Of a stretch of DNA of 64,000 bases, positions 37,221-48,859 are shown piece by piece. The stretch is from Gymnopus androsaceus JB14 (Eukaryota > Basidiomycota > Agaricomycetes > Agaricales > Omphalotaceae), in the NCBI GenBank assembly GCA_009733575.1, contig ML769631.1:37630-101629 (forward strand), given 5' to 3'. The number at the start of each line of letters is the position of its first letter. Position 1 is the first letter of the stretch. The position numbers were made by a program, and so were the translations under genes. Below the pieces are notes generated by a model. That model was not told where the DNA came from, did no database searches, and saw nothing but the letters and a program-made list of their open reading frames with translations.

Positions 37221-37605
37221 AATGTGATTTGACCCCATCAACAGGTATTTGATTGTACACACTGGCCCACAGGTGTCCATGTGGTTTGGTGCTTATTTAA
37301 GCACTATTTCATGCAATTACTTATAACTTTGATCTATAGGTGATATATCAAGCAAGTGGAATGTCTGCTTTTCATTGCAGAATATTGATATTCAATAGCT
37401 TGAAACCCAAAGTTATTTAGGCTCTGTAAGTTGTATAAAATTAAGCCAAGTCTCAGACTGCCTCAGGTTGCTTAGGCTTCCTCAGGTTACCCAGGTTAGC
37501 CCTATGGGGTGACTTCAGGGCACCCTAGAGGGTAGTCTCCATTAACCTGAGTTGCCCTGCTCAGGCTGCTCAGGCTACCTCAGGCCCAGAGCATTTTTGC
37601 TGATG
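37221..37605. repeat. dispersed repeat, inverted relative to 54482-55040
   Basis: Similar in inverted orientation to 54482-55040, sharing the CTCAGG-rich stretch and the end TTTTTGCTGATG at 37605. This copy lacks the 118-bp palindrome present in the other. Confidence 0.7.
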
Positions 37606-38112
37606 CCAGTCACAGAAGTGTCTATCAAGTATGCACCAAGTACACTTGATTTGGCCAGGTTTGGGCAAGGTTCTTTCAATATTACTTTTTAGAATCAATT
37701 TATAAACACATCACAAGTTCAAAAAGTGCATACTATTCAATCTATCATACTCAATAAAAACTTATTACAGAACTACATACATACATACAATAATAATAAT
37801 GAGTGATCACACCAATGCATGTTCATTCTTCTTCTTGTGCTTCTTGCCTGAGCTTCCAGCAGCCTTCAAATGTATTGATACCATCAAGACATCTTCCTCA
37901 TGCAAATCTGGCAGTTTATTCTCAATAAGTCCAAAGAATGGTTGGCCAGTGGTCGAGGATGGTGATACCAAAGCAAACAACAGTGAAGCCTGTCACAAGT
38001 GTGACAATGAAACAAGTGGAGGCAGGTACCTAGAATAGTATTTAATTATTGTACACTGGTACTTAATTTATGTTTCTCTTGTGACAATGCTACTTGATTC
38101 AATTCCCAAAGC

Positions 38113-40228
38113 CTAAATTGGAATGTATGTGATGATTTCATCCATTGCAATTTCGTATATGAATCCATCTGACGAGACAAGTGACAGTTCCTCGGGTAAT
38201 TCCAAGTCTGCCAATTTAGTCTGAGCCATTCTCCACTTAGCAATTCTTTTGCGAAAATTATCTTCAGAGAAAAGGCTTCTCTTATAGGCCAAGTCTTGTT
38301 TGGCTGCATGCTTTGAAAGACACTCTCGCAGCATTTCCTTGACTCTGTTTTGATCTCTGTGAAGTAAATCATAATCAGTTGCACCTAGAGTAATATAAAA
38401 GAATGTCTGTACTCAATATCATCATCATCATCTAGTACACAGTTATAAGCTTATGCCACAAGGTTAATTGGCACTGATGCTCACCCTCCGAATGGATATA
38501 GGCCAAGCTGATGATGCCACCTGTTTGAAAGCCTGCAAAATTTCGAACTAATACTTCCAAATCAGCCCAGAAGCTCTCCTTGTCAAAGGCAGCCAATTGT
38601 TCAAAAAGATCAGCTTTATCACAAAAGTCCTCGAATGCTGCCCAAAGTTCTCCTCTTTGGTCATCAACACGCAGTCCATTTGCACTGATAGATACCCCCT
38701 CAGAGCAGTAGTAGGAATAGGCAGCCTTGAGCCTGGGACTAAACCCAAAATGACTCATAGATGGTTTTTCATTGCCAGTTGTATAACCTGCTGTAAGCTG
38801 TCCATTCTCTTCATTCACTGGCAGCTCCTCAACATGCTCTTCTTCCTGGGAGGCTGGGTAGAGGAAGATAAGAGGGTCATCAAAGCATGCTTCAAAGGAA
38901 AGGCACAAGCTCTGTGAAAATGGGCCCTTTCCATGGTTTAGCTGGTCTGTGCATGAGCAAGTTGAGCTTTTTCCTCCCCCACATGGAGTCAGACTCTCGC
39001 CACTTTCACCTTCTCCCATTCCCCCTTCACCTCCACCTCCTCCCATCCCCCTTCACCTCCACCTCCTCCCATTCCCCCTTCACCTCCACCTCCTCCCATT
39101 CCCCCTTCACCTCTACCTCCTCCCATTCCACCTCCACCTCCACCTCCACCTGGACCACCACCCCCAGATACTGGACTACCCTGACTACTGCTGTCTCCAA
39201 CGTCTGGAGACCACTGATTGGCCAAGTATTGTCCTATCATACCTCCAATGACTCTCCCAACACAAGTCCCAACAATCGGGACAGGGCAGATAGCAGTGCC
39301 TAAGGCCCCGCCTACCATACCACCTGCCATCGATAATCCATCCTTACACACTTGAATGCCTATCTCCTTCAAGCTCTTTTTGCCCCGCCAGAGCTGTGTT
39401 CCCGCAGAAGTCAAAGAGAAGAGAGTTGAGGAGAGGGCAAAATGCAAGGTCTGGTTTTTCAACAACGTCTTTATGGTTGCCGCCGATGAATAGGCAAAGA
39501 CCCCACATTTAAGAGCACTCACAACTGTGACTGCTGTGAGTTCTTTGCGGTCTATTTCACCTCGATGGTATGCATAACCACCTATCAAAATGTCACCGGC
39601 CAACTCAGAGGCCAGACCTAATTGTCGAGCACCGCGCTGGTAGGCAGCACCATGGAGAGGCCTTAATGCTCCACCCCGACCGATGTTGGCAACTTTAGCT
39701 AGGAGTGGCCGAAGGGCTTTTTCATGGCGGCACCAAGTGCAAATTACATCGATGGAGTATCTGCGAACAGCACCTGGAGATAGAGCTGATCCAAAGTTTT
39801 TCTTGAATTTTGAGTCGGCATCACTTTGAGTTGATTTCGATCTGAATGGAAGTAATTATGTGCCCTGGGTATGAATGTAGTGCCACTCACAAATCAATGA
39901 GTGATTTTGGTAGAACCTCAGGCAGCACTACCTCCAATTCTGCCTCAATGAAAGTTTCCAACTTCTCCCTAGCATCAACTCCTGAGTGAATCCAAGTCAG
40001 CAGCAATATCAAGAATTAGGCACGCACTCATCAAGAGCTTTAGATATTTCCTGTGCTCTTCTTTGGCGAACACTGGGCTGTAAATTTTTTTTGAATATAT
40101 TAGCACCTCTGATGAGGCTCAACAAAGGCTCAAACAACCTTTACGTTAGATAGCAGGATCGGTAATATCAAGCTCGGCGACATGGCTATATGCTCGCATA
40201 TTTTCTCTACAGTATCCTTGTAAGGCAT
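38113..40228 (-). CDS. unrecognised multi-exon gene with glycine-zipper region and glycine-rich repeats
   Basis: Start MPYKDTVEKICEHIAMSP (40228) is chosen because upstream in-frame codons come from a local tandem repeat. Exons read: helical N-terminus; GVDAREKLETFIEAELEVVL; a conserved-looking block with CTWCRHEK and LHGAAYQRGARQLGLASELA; helices; then a glycine-zipper-like segment (GGMVGGALGTAICPVPIVG, GRVIGGMIGQYLA) that could insert in membranes. Next come nine-residue glycine-rich repeats encoded by the minisatellite at 39025-39131, then a long acidic region (EEEHVEELPVNEENG) and a last exon ending DEIITYIPI at 38113. Splice sites are canonical, for example SEG before GTGAGC. The 26-bp repeat unit puts the two halves in different frames. 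No known family is recognised; a membrane-associated role is only a guess. Confidence 0.6.
39025..39131. repeat. 27-bp coding minisatellite with one 26-bp unit
   Basis: Four tandem units on the + strand: 39025-39050 (26 bp), 39051-39077, 39078-39104 and 39105-39131 (27 bp each, the last with two changes), with a partial unit to the left. The 26-bp unit has lost one T in the CCCATT part. On the minus strand the units encode nine-residue glycine-rich repeats; the 26-bp unit shifts the frame. Confidence 0.85.
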
Positions 40229-40755
40229 GGTCAGGGAGAGATGGAGGAAAGAATGGTACTGGTCATTCGTGTTATAGTATTCCAATCCGATCCAGGTCCA
40301 GGTCACAAGTCGTGTTATAATAGCTGCGAATGTGATACATAAGACTCCGATCCGATCCAGGTCCAGGTCACAAGCACAATGCATGTGACGGAATCTTTCC
40401 TAAGACTCAGAAGCCTGCTCTCTCCTCCGGCTCTTGTACCAAAATGTACCCCATGATGTGATTGTGCAAATGGAACACAGTATCTAGGAATCTTTCATGC
40501 ACGATTTCCGATCGCGGTCAAAGTTATGGCAGGATATACACATTCATTCATAAAAGCCAGTCTTGTGGTACTTGACTGGTTAATTATACCACTGTATTGT
40601 CTGAGGTTTTGGTCATTTCAACGTGTACGGTGTTGCCTACACCGCCATAATCACACATATCATATACGGGATCTAGAACACTGTTTCCTTCTTGTGTTGT
40701 TGTAAATCAATCCTCTGAACAATTCTCCTATCTGAGTCCTACTGGAAGCCGTAAG
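40229..40755. other. intergenic with short tandem repeat
   Basis: A 21-bp unit beginning GATCCAGGTCCAGG occurs at 40289-40309 and 40354-40374 in the same orientation. Otherwise no feature is recognised; it is probably the upstream region of the glycine-repeat gene. Confidence 0.5.
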
Positions 40756-41017
40756 CATCACCAAAACCTGTAGTTTGCATTTTAATTTTGGTTTAATTTC
40801 GACAGCAATATGTAAAGTTCCCAGCACTCCAGACCAGCACTTGCCAGTGCTGTCAAAATATAAACTCGTGTGACATTTATTTTTAATTTCCAAATAAGGC
40901 AATTTTGATGCCTCTGGCCACCGCCGGCCAGTCCATCTGTGTCCCGGAGCGCTGGAGCTCTGGAGACACTGTCCAGCACTTGCAAGAGCTGGCCACATCA
41001 TACATGTTTTGCTGATG
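40756..41017. mobile_element. MITE, CATCAGCAAAACC family (E1)
   Basis: The left end CATCACCAAAACCTG (40756) and right end GTTTTGCTGATG (to 41017) are inverted repeats. The interior closely matches 55956-56242, including a CACTGTCCAGCACTTGCAAG stretch. Non-coding. Confidence 0.6.
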
Positions 41018-41552
41018 CAAGTATAGGACCAGGATCTCCCATCAACCCAAGCTTTGTGTTCCAGTACACACAGCAAGCCATGATGTTGGTGGTGAGCATG
41101 ACATTGGGGATTGCCAACATGACATAATAGCCCAGTTCTGTAGTAAGTATAAGGTTGTCATAAGTAAGTTGCCCACCATGGAGCCATCTGCATTAATGCA
41201 AAAGTAAGTGAGTTCAGTGTTCTACCAAAGGCTTAGCTAAGCCTTAAGTACATAGGCCTTAAGTTAAGGCTTTATGTTAAGGCTTCAGGATTTTCCTCAG
41301 ATCCCTTAAGACCTTAACAAAGACTCAAGTGGCTGTGTCCCAAGCCAAAAGTGGAATATATAGGAATATTCAATAAAGTCTCATTTTTCTATTTTTTACT
41401 TGATATTTCCAAGTTCTGATAAAAGGTCGTTCTGGATATTCGTTGCACTCCGAAACGTCGGCACCTCAAACTGAGCAGCTTGAAGTACATATTCTTCAAC
41501 ATCGACGCCCTTCCTTGTCATTATACTGATTGAACAGGTTATTTCTGCAATC
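41018..41552. other. unassigned sequence upstream of peroxygenase copy 2
   Basis: It contains a run of CTTAAG-like short repeats (41220-41310). Similarity to copy 1 begins only at the ATG near 41553, so the duplication boundary lies here. Confidence 0.4.
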
Positions 41553-42726
41553 ATGAGCACTTTTCTCTATTTCGTCTCCTTGATACATTTTATTGGATAT
41601 GCAAATTGTGTTTGTCCAATGGCGCAGATGGTTACTGCTAGGAGTTGAACGATTTTGAGCCTTTTGGGCTCCTGGACCAGGCGATCTACGTGGACCATGT
41701 CCAGGTCTGGATGTTATGGCCAATCAGTAAGTGGGTTGGTACTACTTTCTGCTGCAACTTCGACATTTTTCAGTGGCTAAATTCTCCACAGCGGTATTGC
41801 AACTATCGATGAGTTCATTTTCTGATTCTAATTTACGTGCCAATTAATCGTTTTTTTTCGCAAAGTTTTACGGTATGAGAACCGATTTGGCTTTATTTCT
41901 CGGCCTATATGGTGTCCTAATTGATGGGGATCCTGTCTCACTCTCAATTGCCATCGAGACAGCCCACATCTCCATGTTTGGACCAGCACGAACTGACGGG
42001 CTCACATAACAATTACGAAGCAGACGCATCATCCACGAGAGGAGATTTATTTAAATAGTGAGTTCATGCATGCATGCATCGTTACCTACGATCTTAAAGT
42101 AGCGGCGACAATCAAGACCTCCGAATGTCACAGTTCTTCGAGCTCTACAATCCCCAGTTTGGCGTCCCAGACTGCAATAGTCAATTACAATATTCCTCTC
42201 CTCCCTTTCGATCCGTGTCTCGCGATTCCAATCATCTATTAGGAGCAACCCATACTTTTTCAACTGCCCATTCACAGGTGTATTGGTCCAACCCGTTGCT
42301 TACACGTTTATGTACTGCTTCGTAGCGAACAAGAGCGAAACGTATCTTGACGAGAGGTTGGACTGTGAAGTTCTCAAGTCATTTTGCTCAATTACGGGTC
42401 CGTAAGATGTTGCAATTTATCTAGGTGCTATTCATGTTTAAAACGAGAGAATGAATCTAATCTTTTGCAGACCCTTGGACACGAACACATCCCAAACAAC
42501 TGGTACAAGCGCGCTCCCAGCGACGAGTATGGACTGCTTACTTATGATCTTGAACTCACTTCCATTGCACTCGCTCATCCGCAGTTTCTCTCCGTCGGAG
42601 GAAACACCGGCGTGGTTAACACCTTTACTGGAGTTGATTGGGAAGATCTCACTGGGGGAGTGTATAATGCACACTTATTGCTAGAGAAAAATAACTTTGG
42701 GTGCTTTTTTCTTCAATTTGTGATTA

Positions 42727-45688
42727 GGTGGCTACCAATTTACCTTAGATTTTTAAACTCCGCTACCTTATCCTTACCTTATCCTTACGGATAATTCTAC
42801 TGAACAACCCCCTTGGCTCAAGTCTTATTTAACAACCCAGTTGAGGTCACATATGGTCACACATGGTCACATTGAGGTCACAACATATAAATTTCCTCAG
42901 AACTAAATTTTTTTTGTGAAGGTCAGAGATAATCTGAAGTCTTTATATTGTTAAGAGACAGACAAGCTCAGTCAGCAGGTACAAGCTCAGTCAGCAGGTA
43001 CAACCTCAGTGAGGAGGGAATCAACCATCAAGAACAGGGGCAAGAACAATTGATTGATAACTCGTATCTACCTACTTTATATACAGAAGCAGATAGGGGT
43101 ACATGTGGTGTGCGGAGCAGCCGGACAACCAACAAAAGGGTATTTACCCAACATATATTTCAGATACTGCCACCAGCCCTATTTGGGAATCTGAGCAGTT
43201 TATGTTGCAACTTAAGTAAGGTGAGGCATGAGGTGGTAGCTGACTTTTTTTTCAAAAAAAAAACACACAAAAGATTGAAAAAATCACACCCAAAAATGTG
43301 TGACAAAAGTGTGATGGGGTTGCCAAACTAGCTTTTGCAAAAATTTCCTTTTTTGGGAGGGTTGTTGCCAGCAAGGGGGTTGTTCAGTAGAATTATCCTA
43401 TCCTTACAAAGTTAACTTAAAGTACCTTTAAGTTCCTTAAGTTAACTTGGTTGACCAAGTTACCTTATCTACCTTATTCTACCTTATCTTATTTTTTATA
43501 TTCAAGAGAGCTCAGAAATGTTGTAAAAAGGACATCACAGCACTAATAAGATAAGGGGAACATAGCAAGTCATCTTGTGACCACAATCTATGGTATTTAT
43601 AATTATTTCCACAAAACAACCAAGAATGGCAGTGATTTCCAAGAGATTTCAGATTCTATTTAGTTTGTGGTAAGTACTAATACATCCATCTCGGATTCTG
43701 ACGCTGATTCACAAGCTCAATACTGCTCAATATTGCTCAATATCGTGATAGGTAAACCCACAACACTGAGGTGGCACATGCACATATGCTTGTTCAACTG
43801 GCTGTAACAATGCATAAGAGCTATAGTGTATATTGCATATCAATAACACTGGTGTTTTGACCCTTCGAGCTGTGAAATTTGCATTTTTAATGACATTGTA
43901 AATGTATTTTTAACGGCAAATCTCGGCAAAGTACCATAAGGTAGCGGAGTTTGAATTTCCGACAAACTACCTTATGCTAACTTATGACGAACTTATGGTG
44001 TCTACAATCGTTATTTCAACGCTCTCAGCCTTAATTCAATGTCTTAAAGGCCTACATATGTCTCTCAATGTACATACCAATGTTGAAAAGTTTATTTCAT
44101 GATAATTCCAAAATTCACAGTGACCATGGCATGGTGAGCACTTGGAGTAGTGAGTGATACTTACATGCTACTCTCATAATTGTAGCTTTTTTCAAACATG
44201 CTGCAGTACAGTATGCCCACTATATAAGTCAAGATTTCTGTGCATATAGTGACACACTTTTGTATTTTTTTATTTGGTGTATTCAACATTGCCTAGTGCA
44301 ATTGGAGACATCAATAAGTGCAGAAATAGAGCACATAATGATAACTAGTTACACACAAACTCCCTTGCCCATTCCTAGTTTTGCATTGAAAAGTATTAAG
44401 AACAGGTGAACTCAATTAAGTAGGCTGTGACTGTTAAGCCACTATGATTGGGAAGCAACACTCGGAAGACAATGGCACTTGGTTTTAGGCAGCTCATGTA
44501 ACCTCCTACTTAGCTTACATACTGTAGGTTAAAATTTCTGGCTACTGTGTAAGCAAAGTTTCAGAGTGGTCAATGGTTTGCATGCAGTAGCATGCTCAAA
44601 TTACAGCTAACCACAACACTAATGGCCTAACAGCCATGATGCAGCAATAAGGTACAAATTTACCAATCCAGACATCAGCAATAAGCTATCAGTATCCTAT
44701 CACTCTGATACATACTAGTAGAGCACTCACTGGCGATATCTTACAAGGTACCAATGTTTCATTGTGCATTTACAATGGCCAGTATAGAGCTTATATCACA
44801 TATATGAGTGAGAGGCACTGAGTAATTGAACAAGAGTCTTGGGGGCTACCTAATGCTTAGGAAGTACCAACAGTGTGCTCATTATTTTACAGTAACAATG
44901 AATGTAATTGTAGGGCACCATAACTGTACTACACTGTAGACGGACAGTTGTAATAGTACCTGTGACTGTACCATCTGGGACTTTCAGGGTCCATAATTTA
45001 CTGACCCGTTTTGCCTGTTACAGTTGTAAATACAGGTATTAGAACATATATGTGTGTAATGGAGTGTTTGTACAAAAATCATCTGCGCACCTTACACTAT
45101 GAGCTTCACTGAACCAAAATGTTTCACAAAATGGCTTCCAGTGTACAGAGAGACTCAGTCTTTGCTATTTGTATCCTCTAGGGGCATGTGAAAAGTTCCA
45201 GTGTTACTTTGTAAGTACAAAATGATCTTGTAATGGCCATTTACAGGTCTCTATAGTACTTTCAATAGATTTAAAATAGATGTAGGCACATTCCGTCAGC
45301 TGTAAATTCACCTAGGTAATTTATTGTATTAAAATTTTGACCTTGTCGGTCATTAAGGGTGCAAGAAACCGTATACAGGACAGTTACGGGAGCTACCGTA
45401 CCGTCTCAGGTTGGTCTCAGGATATTCGGAGACGGTTACAACTGTGTTTTGACAGTCGTGACCCTTTACGGGACTGTGGCAAGCCCTATACAGTAATTGC
45501 TTGAGGTGTATGCAGTATGTATGGTACATCGAAGAAAGAATGTAAATGCCGTAATAAGGTTGCCACGCAATCATAAGGTAGTTACATTTTGCCAAGGTAA
45601 TTTGTCTAAGCGTGGGAAAAATAAGGTACCTTGAATATATTGAAATAAGGTAGATAAGGTAGCGAAATAAGTTCCTTTGCTCACACTC
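42727..45688. mobile_element. 2.96-kb insertion with 8-bp target duplication (hAT-like)
   Basis: Flanked by TGTGATTA at 42719-42726 and 45689-45696; the empty site is seen in copy 1 (about 36085). The ends are not perfectly inverted, but both carry CGCTACCTTATC-type motifs within 100 bp. No transposase frame survives; the interior is CpG-poor AT-rich sequence with an internal MITE. The 8-bp duplication suggests a hAT transposase. It could alternatively be another class with 8-bp duplications. Confidence 0.7.
42789..43398. mobile_element. 610-bp MULE-like MITE nested in the 2.96-kb element
   Basis: Perfect 26-bp terminal inverted repeats (42789-42814 and 43373-43398; outer ends GGATAATTCTACTGAACAAC) are flanked by a 9-bp direct repeat TATCCTTAC (42780-42788 and 43399-43407). 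A 9-bp duplication is typical of Mutator-like elements. The 127-codon interior frame (42948-43331) has no recognised domain. Related sequence occurs at about 47690-47860. Confidence 0.75.
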
Positions 45689-45728
45689 TGTGATTATGGC
45701 ACTCCCAACGAGTGTGGCGGGGCATACG

Positions 45729-45978
45729 GCAAGTATTTCGAGACGCAAGTTTAGAATGCCCATAAAATGTGGCAGTGAATGAAAGGAAAGTTTCCCAGTC
45801 AGCACGGCTTTGTGACAACTGGAAAGGAGAAGGGAGATGACAGTCGTGAGCTTGGAGATTGATCAGGATTGAGTACAAGATATTAGAGGAAAGAATGATG
45901 ATTGGTTATTCAGAGAGATAGAACGGAGCCTCTGGGATGACAGCGAATTAGAAAGGATGTCCTACTCGCGATATCAGG
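45729..45978. repeat. 250-bp repeat, CpG-retaining copy
   Basis: Same orientation as 36970-37220, with eight CpG sites, all lost in the other copy. It follows the deleted end of peroxygenase copy 2. Confidence 0.85.
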
Positions 45979-46707
45979 GAGATAATTCGTTCCGATGTTT
46001 GCACTGCATTCCTGTAAGGAAAGAATCTGAACTAAATGAAGAGGATAACAGTGTTCAACGGGTACAGAGAAAGACACGCTATCCTCCAATCTCCTTGTTC
46101 TCATGCTAAACATTTGCCTACCGTAGACAGCACTATCCAAATCGCTTCGAATGAACTGCTAATTCGGAGAGCAGGCTGTTGACATGGATGAGGTAGAATA
46201 GTTGGAGAACCCAGAACATATCGGCGGATTATGCTGAACCGTCGACTGGTGAAGTTACATCGCGTCATCGTAGCTTGAGGATAGTTATAGGAAGGAGCTG
46301 ACGCACTGATTATGATACTGGTCTGTAAACCGTCTACTAAACGTGAGTGTTGAAGAAGTTCCAAGTCAAGAATTGAACGCGTCACGGACCGCCGATATCC
46401 GGCCACCATATTTCTAATCTCGAACCACGACCACGACTGGGAACATCTGAAAGCAAGAAATATCGATGCGCAAGGTACTTTGGATTCAGCTATTCTAACT
46501 GAGATACACAAATTCCAATCAGATCAATGCCGGTGTAGCATTGGTAAGAGAGAAGCAGCCCAGCTGGAGGCAGGCTCCGACGACAGCAACACTGGGCTTC
46601 GTATAACGTTTGGCGTCAGTAGTTTGTTGGGCCTCAAATTGCTGTCTGATGAAGTTGTGTGTTCCTAATGGTGCTAGGACAAGCGAGATGAAGGGAATGG
46701 AGGAGGA

Positions 46708-46890
46708 CTACTCGTTGTTGTTATCCTGGACAGACGCAAGCTGCTCCTGGTTCTCCAATTCCAACTCATCATCGAACGAAATCTCACGCTGTCTCATTTT
46801 GGTATATGCAAAACTTTCGTATCGAATCTCCAGTCCTCCATTCCCGACTTCCCCAACAGCCACTACCACAGCCACTGCCACTATTCCAAT
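46708..46890 (-). pseudogene. possible orphan 3' exon of a membrane protein
   Basis: Following a CTAG that could be an acceptor, the minus strand reads IGIVAVAVVVAVGEVG (short hydrophobic stretch), YESFAYTKMRQREISFDDEL and a polar tail ending DNNNE before a stop. No upstream coding exons are seen in 46.9-47.2 kb. It may be a cut-off last exon. Confidence 0.3.
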
Positions 46891-48159
46891 CTAGCTTATC
46901 GCGTTTATCGGTCTTTCTTCATTGGTGGTCAGTTTTGTAATGCGGATGGGTTCAATCAGTTATCCGGAGCTTGAGCTTGGTTCAGACTGGAGGTATTATG
47001 CCATGCTGAGGCCCACTGTGTTCAGATTGTACACCGAAGCAAAAAATTCAGCTTGACGTGTGTCTATGTTCCTATAGTACTGTGAAATATTGCGTTGCTT
47101 ACGAGGGTGTTTTACAGAAGATTTAATCGGGAATTAATGACTCTCATTCCGCCCTACTCGATGTAGTAAGCAAGGTGCGCCGACTATTCACCTGCGTTGA
47201 CTCGTTTTTTTTTTGCTTCGCCAAGATCCGTGTCCATTTTGAATCTTCATATACAATCCAGTTTCGTTCAATTTTTCTAGTATCTAGCATCTATCTAAGT
47301 TATCAGTTAACCAGCACCCAGCTCACCACCCCGAAGCCCTCCGACTCTCAACTCTGGGAGAAACAAGCGCAGACACAAAACTCGGGACTACCACATTGAG
47401 GATCAACAAATGTGTATGAACCCAATGAATTCTTTAGTAAAAGTAAGGCCCTCTATTCATCTCCTGCTAATACTGATATTACCACGATTATGCAGTCAAA
47501 ATGTGAGAGATTATATTGGACCTTTCTTGAGACAAAATGCAATCTCCTTCCTACCGCAATTGAACACTGCTTTCTCCAAGTCCTCTCGCCCACTGCTAAA
47601 GGGCCTCAAGAGCATTTACTAGAAATTGGTCATACTAAATCACAAATACAATGAGCATGCACAAGAAGAGGTCATGTTAAGCAATATGGCCGAGTGGACA
47701 CCTTGATAGGTGGGATCAGTGAGCAGGGACAAATGGGGGCAAGAAAGATCAATTGGTAACAGTCTAGCTACTGGTATATATAGGGTCTAGATAGGGGAAA
47801 ACAGAAAAGGCATATAGTGCTTGGAGCAGCTGGACAACCATGGAGCAGTGATCTCTAACAGGTCAGACAGAATTGGGAACCATCTCCATGAGATGGTGAA
47901 AGGACACAACTATCTCAGATTTGTGCCTTGGGTCAAGAAGCTGAAGCATGGATATTAACTGTGTGTGGGTACATGCAATGAATACCATCAACACAGTGAA
48001 TGGCTCAGAATATTCTAGGAGAGATTGAGCATTTGGATGCCAATGAATCCTGCGCTTAGCTAATGTTGCATGTCAATTCCCCAGCTACAGGCCTGGAGAC
48101 AGCCAAATTACTAATTTCAAGATCTGAAGAGATTCGATAGAGGTATTCAATCAATTTCA
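46891..48159. other. unassigned repeat-rich sequence
   Basis: Short frames only (47.17-47.65 kb). The 47690-47860 segment resembles the interior of the 610-bp MITE at 42.95-43.12 kb. Confidence 0.4.
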
Positions 48160-48859
48160 ATCAGCAAAACCTGTGTGTACTGCACAGAGCTGGACATCTC
48201 TGTGCAGCACTCATAGCACTCATAGGACCCATAGCAAGGTCCCCCTCTGTCCAGAACTATGGACTGATATGGGTTGCTATAGACTGCTATGGACTGAATT
48301 GCATGTCTTTTGACATGGGAAGCTCCAAGCAATACCAAATTTATTAATATACATTACCTGTTGCAGTTGCTACAACAATCAAACAGAGCTCGAGGAATGT
48401 TGGAGAAAAGGAAAAATCATTGTTTATTGATACTACAGTGCTACAGGTGACCGTAAATACTTCAATAACTACTTTTAACAACCACCAATAATAATATTAC
48501 AATAACTCACATATAAGTCTGCCAATGAATAAGTTAGAACTGAAGACCAATGTCAAACTGTAAAAACTTACAGCGGGAGCTTGAAAGAACATTGCAACAA
48601 GTCAGAATCAATATAGAAGTGGGAGGCTGCGAGTGGGGAGAGAAGTCGAAGTTGCAGTTGCTGCGACATGCTGATTTTAAAGGGAACAGTGGACCCTGAA
48701 CGATGGAATGACAGCTTTCAAGGTGTTAACAGCTGGATCGAGTGTTTGGTAATCTCATAGGAGCTCATAGGAAGCCATAGCATTTCATAGCACTATGGCT
48801 GCTACGGCCTGCTATGGCTTGCTATAGCTTCTATGACCATTACCCAGGTTTTGCTGATG
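48160..48859. mobile_element. MITE, CATCAGCAAAACC family (E3)
   Basis: Begins ATCAGCAAAACCTG (48160) and ends CCAGGTTTTGCTGATG (48859). The subterminal parts carry CATAGCA/TGCTATGG motifs on both sides. About 700 bp, non-coding. Confidence 0.6.

Larger units (their letters stand above)
36871..37953. other. CpG-free stretch of about 1.08 kb
   Basis: By eye there is not a single CpG between 36870 and 37954, while the neighbouring peroxygenase remnant and tRNA region contain many. This suggests intense C-to-T loss at methylated CpG in repeat DNA. Confidence 0.75.
41553..45722 (+). pseudogene. unspecific peroxygenase-like gene, copy 2, transposon-interrupted
   Basis: Paralogue of copy 1, here retaining the ATG (MSTFLYFVSLIHFIGYANC, 41553). 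The leader is followed by GPCPG (axial Cys), an intron, and a stop TAA at 41778-41780 where copy 1 has TAC (the Tyr of GYIPP). The LYNPQFGVPD region and the C-terminal GGNTGVVNTFTGVDWEDLTGGV are intact, and the Trp codon that is TGA in copy 1 is TGG here. At 42726 a 2,962-bp element breaks the gene; the interrupted exon resumes at 45689 for about 34 bp and then a deletion joins it to sequence matching 36959 onward, removing the C-terminus. So the damage differs from that in copy 1. Confidence 0.8.

Noticed and set aside
38887..39303. Proline/serine/threonine repeat protein on the plus strand
   Set aside because: Antisense of the glycine-rich minisatellite; no start context or splice support, while the minus strand has coherent exons on both sides.
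45353..46511. Minus-strand frames of up to 150 codons
   Set aside because: They cross the end of the 2.96-kb element and the duplicated 250-bp repeat, and show no domain.
48160..48859. Repeated CATAGCACTCATAGGA-like words, checked as a CRISPR array
   Set aside because: Irregular spacing, no constant repeat and spacer length, and a eukaryotic setting; they are subterminal repeats of a MITE.
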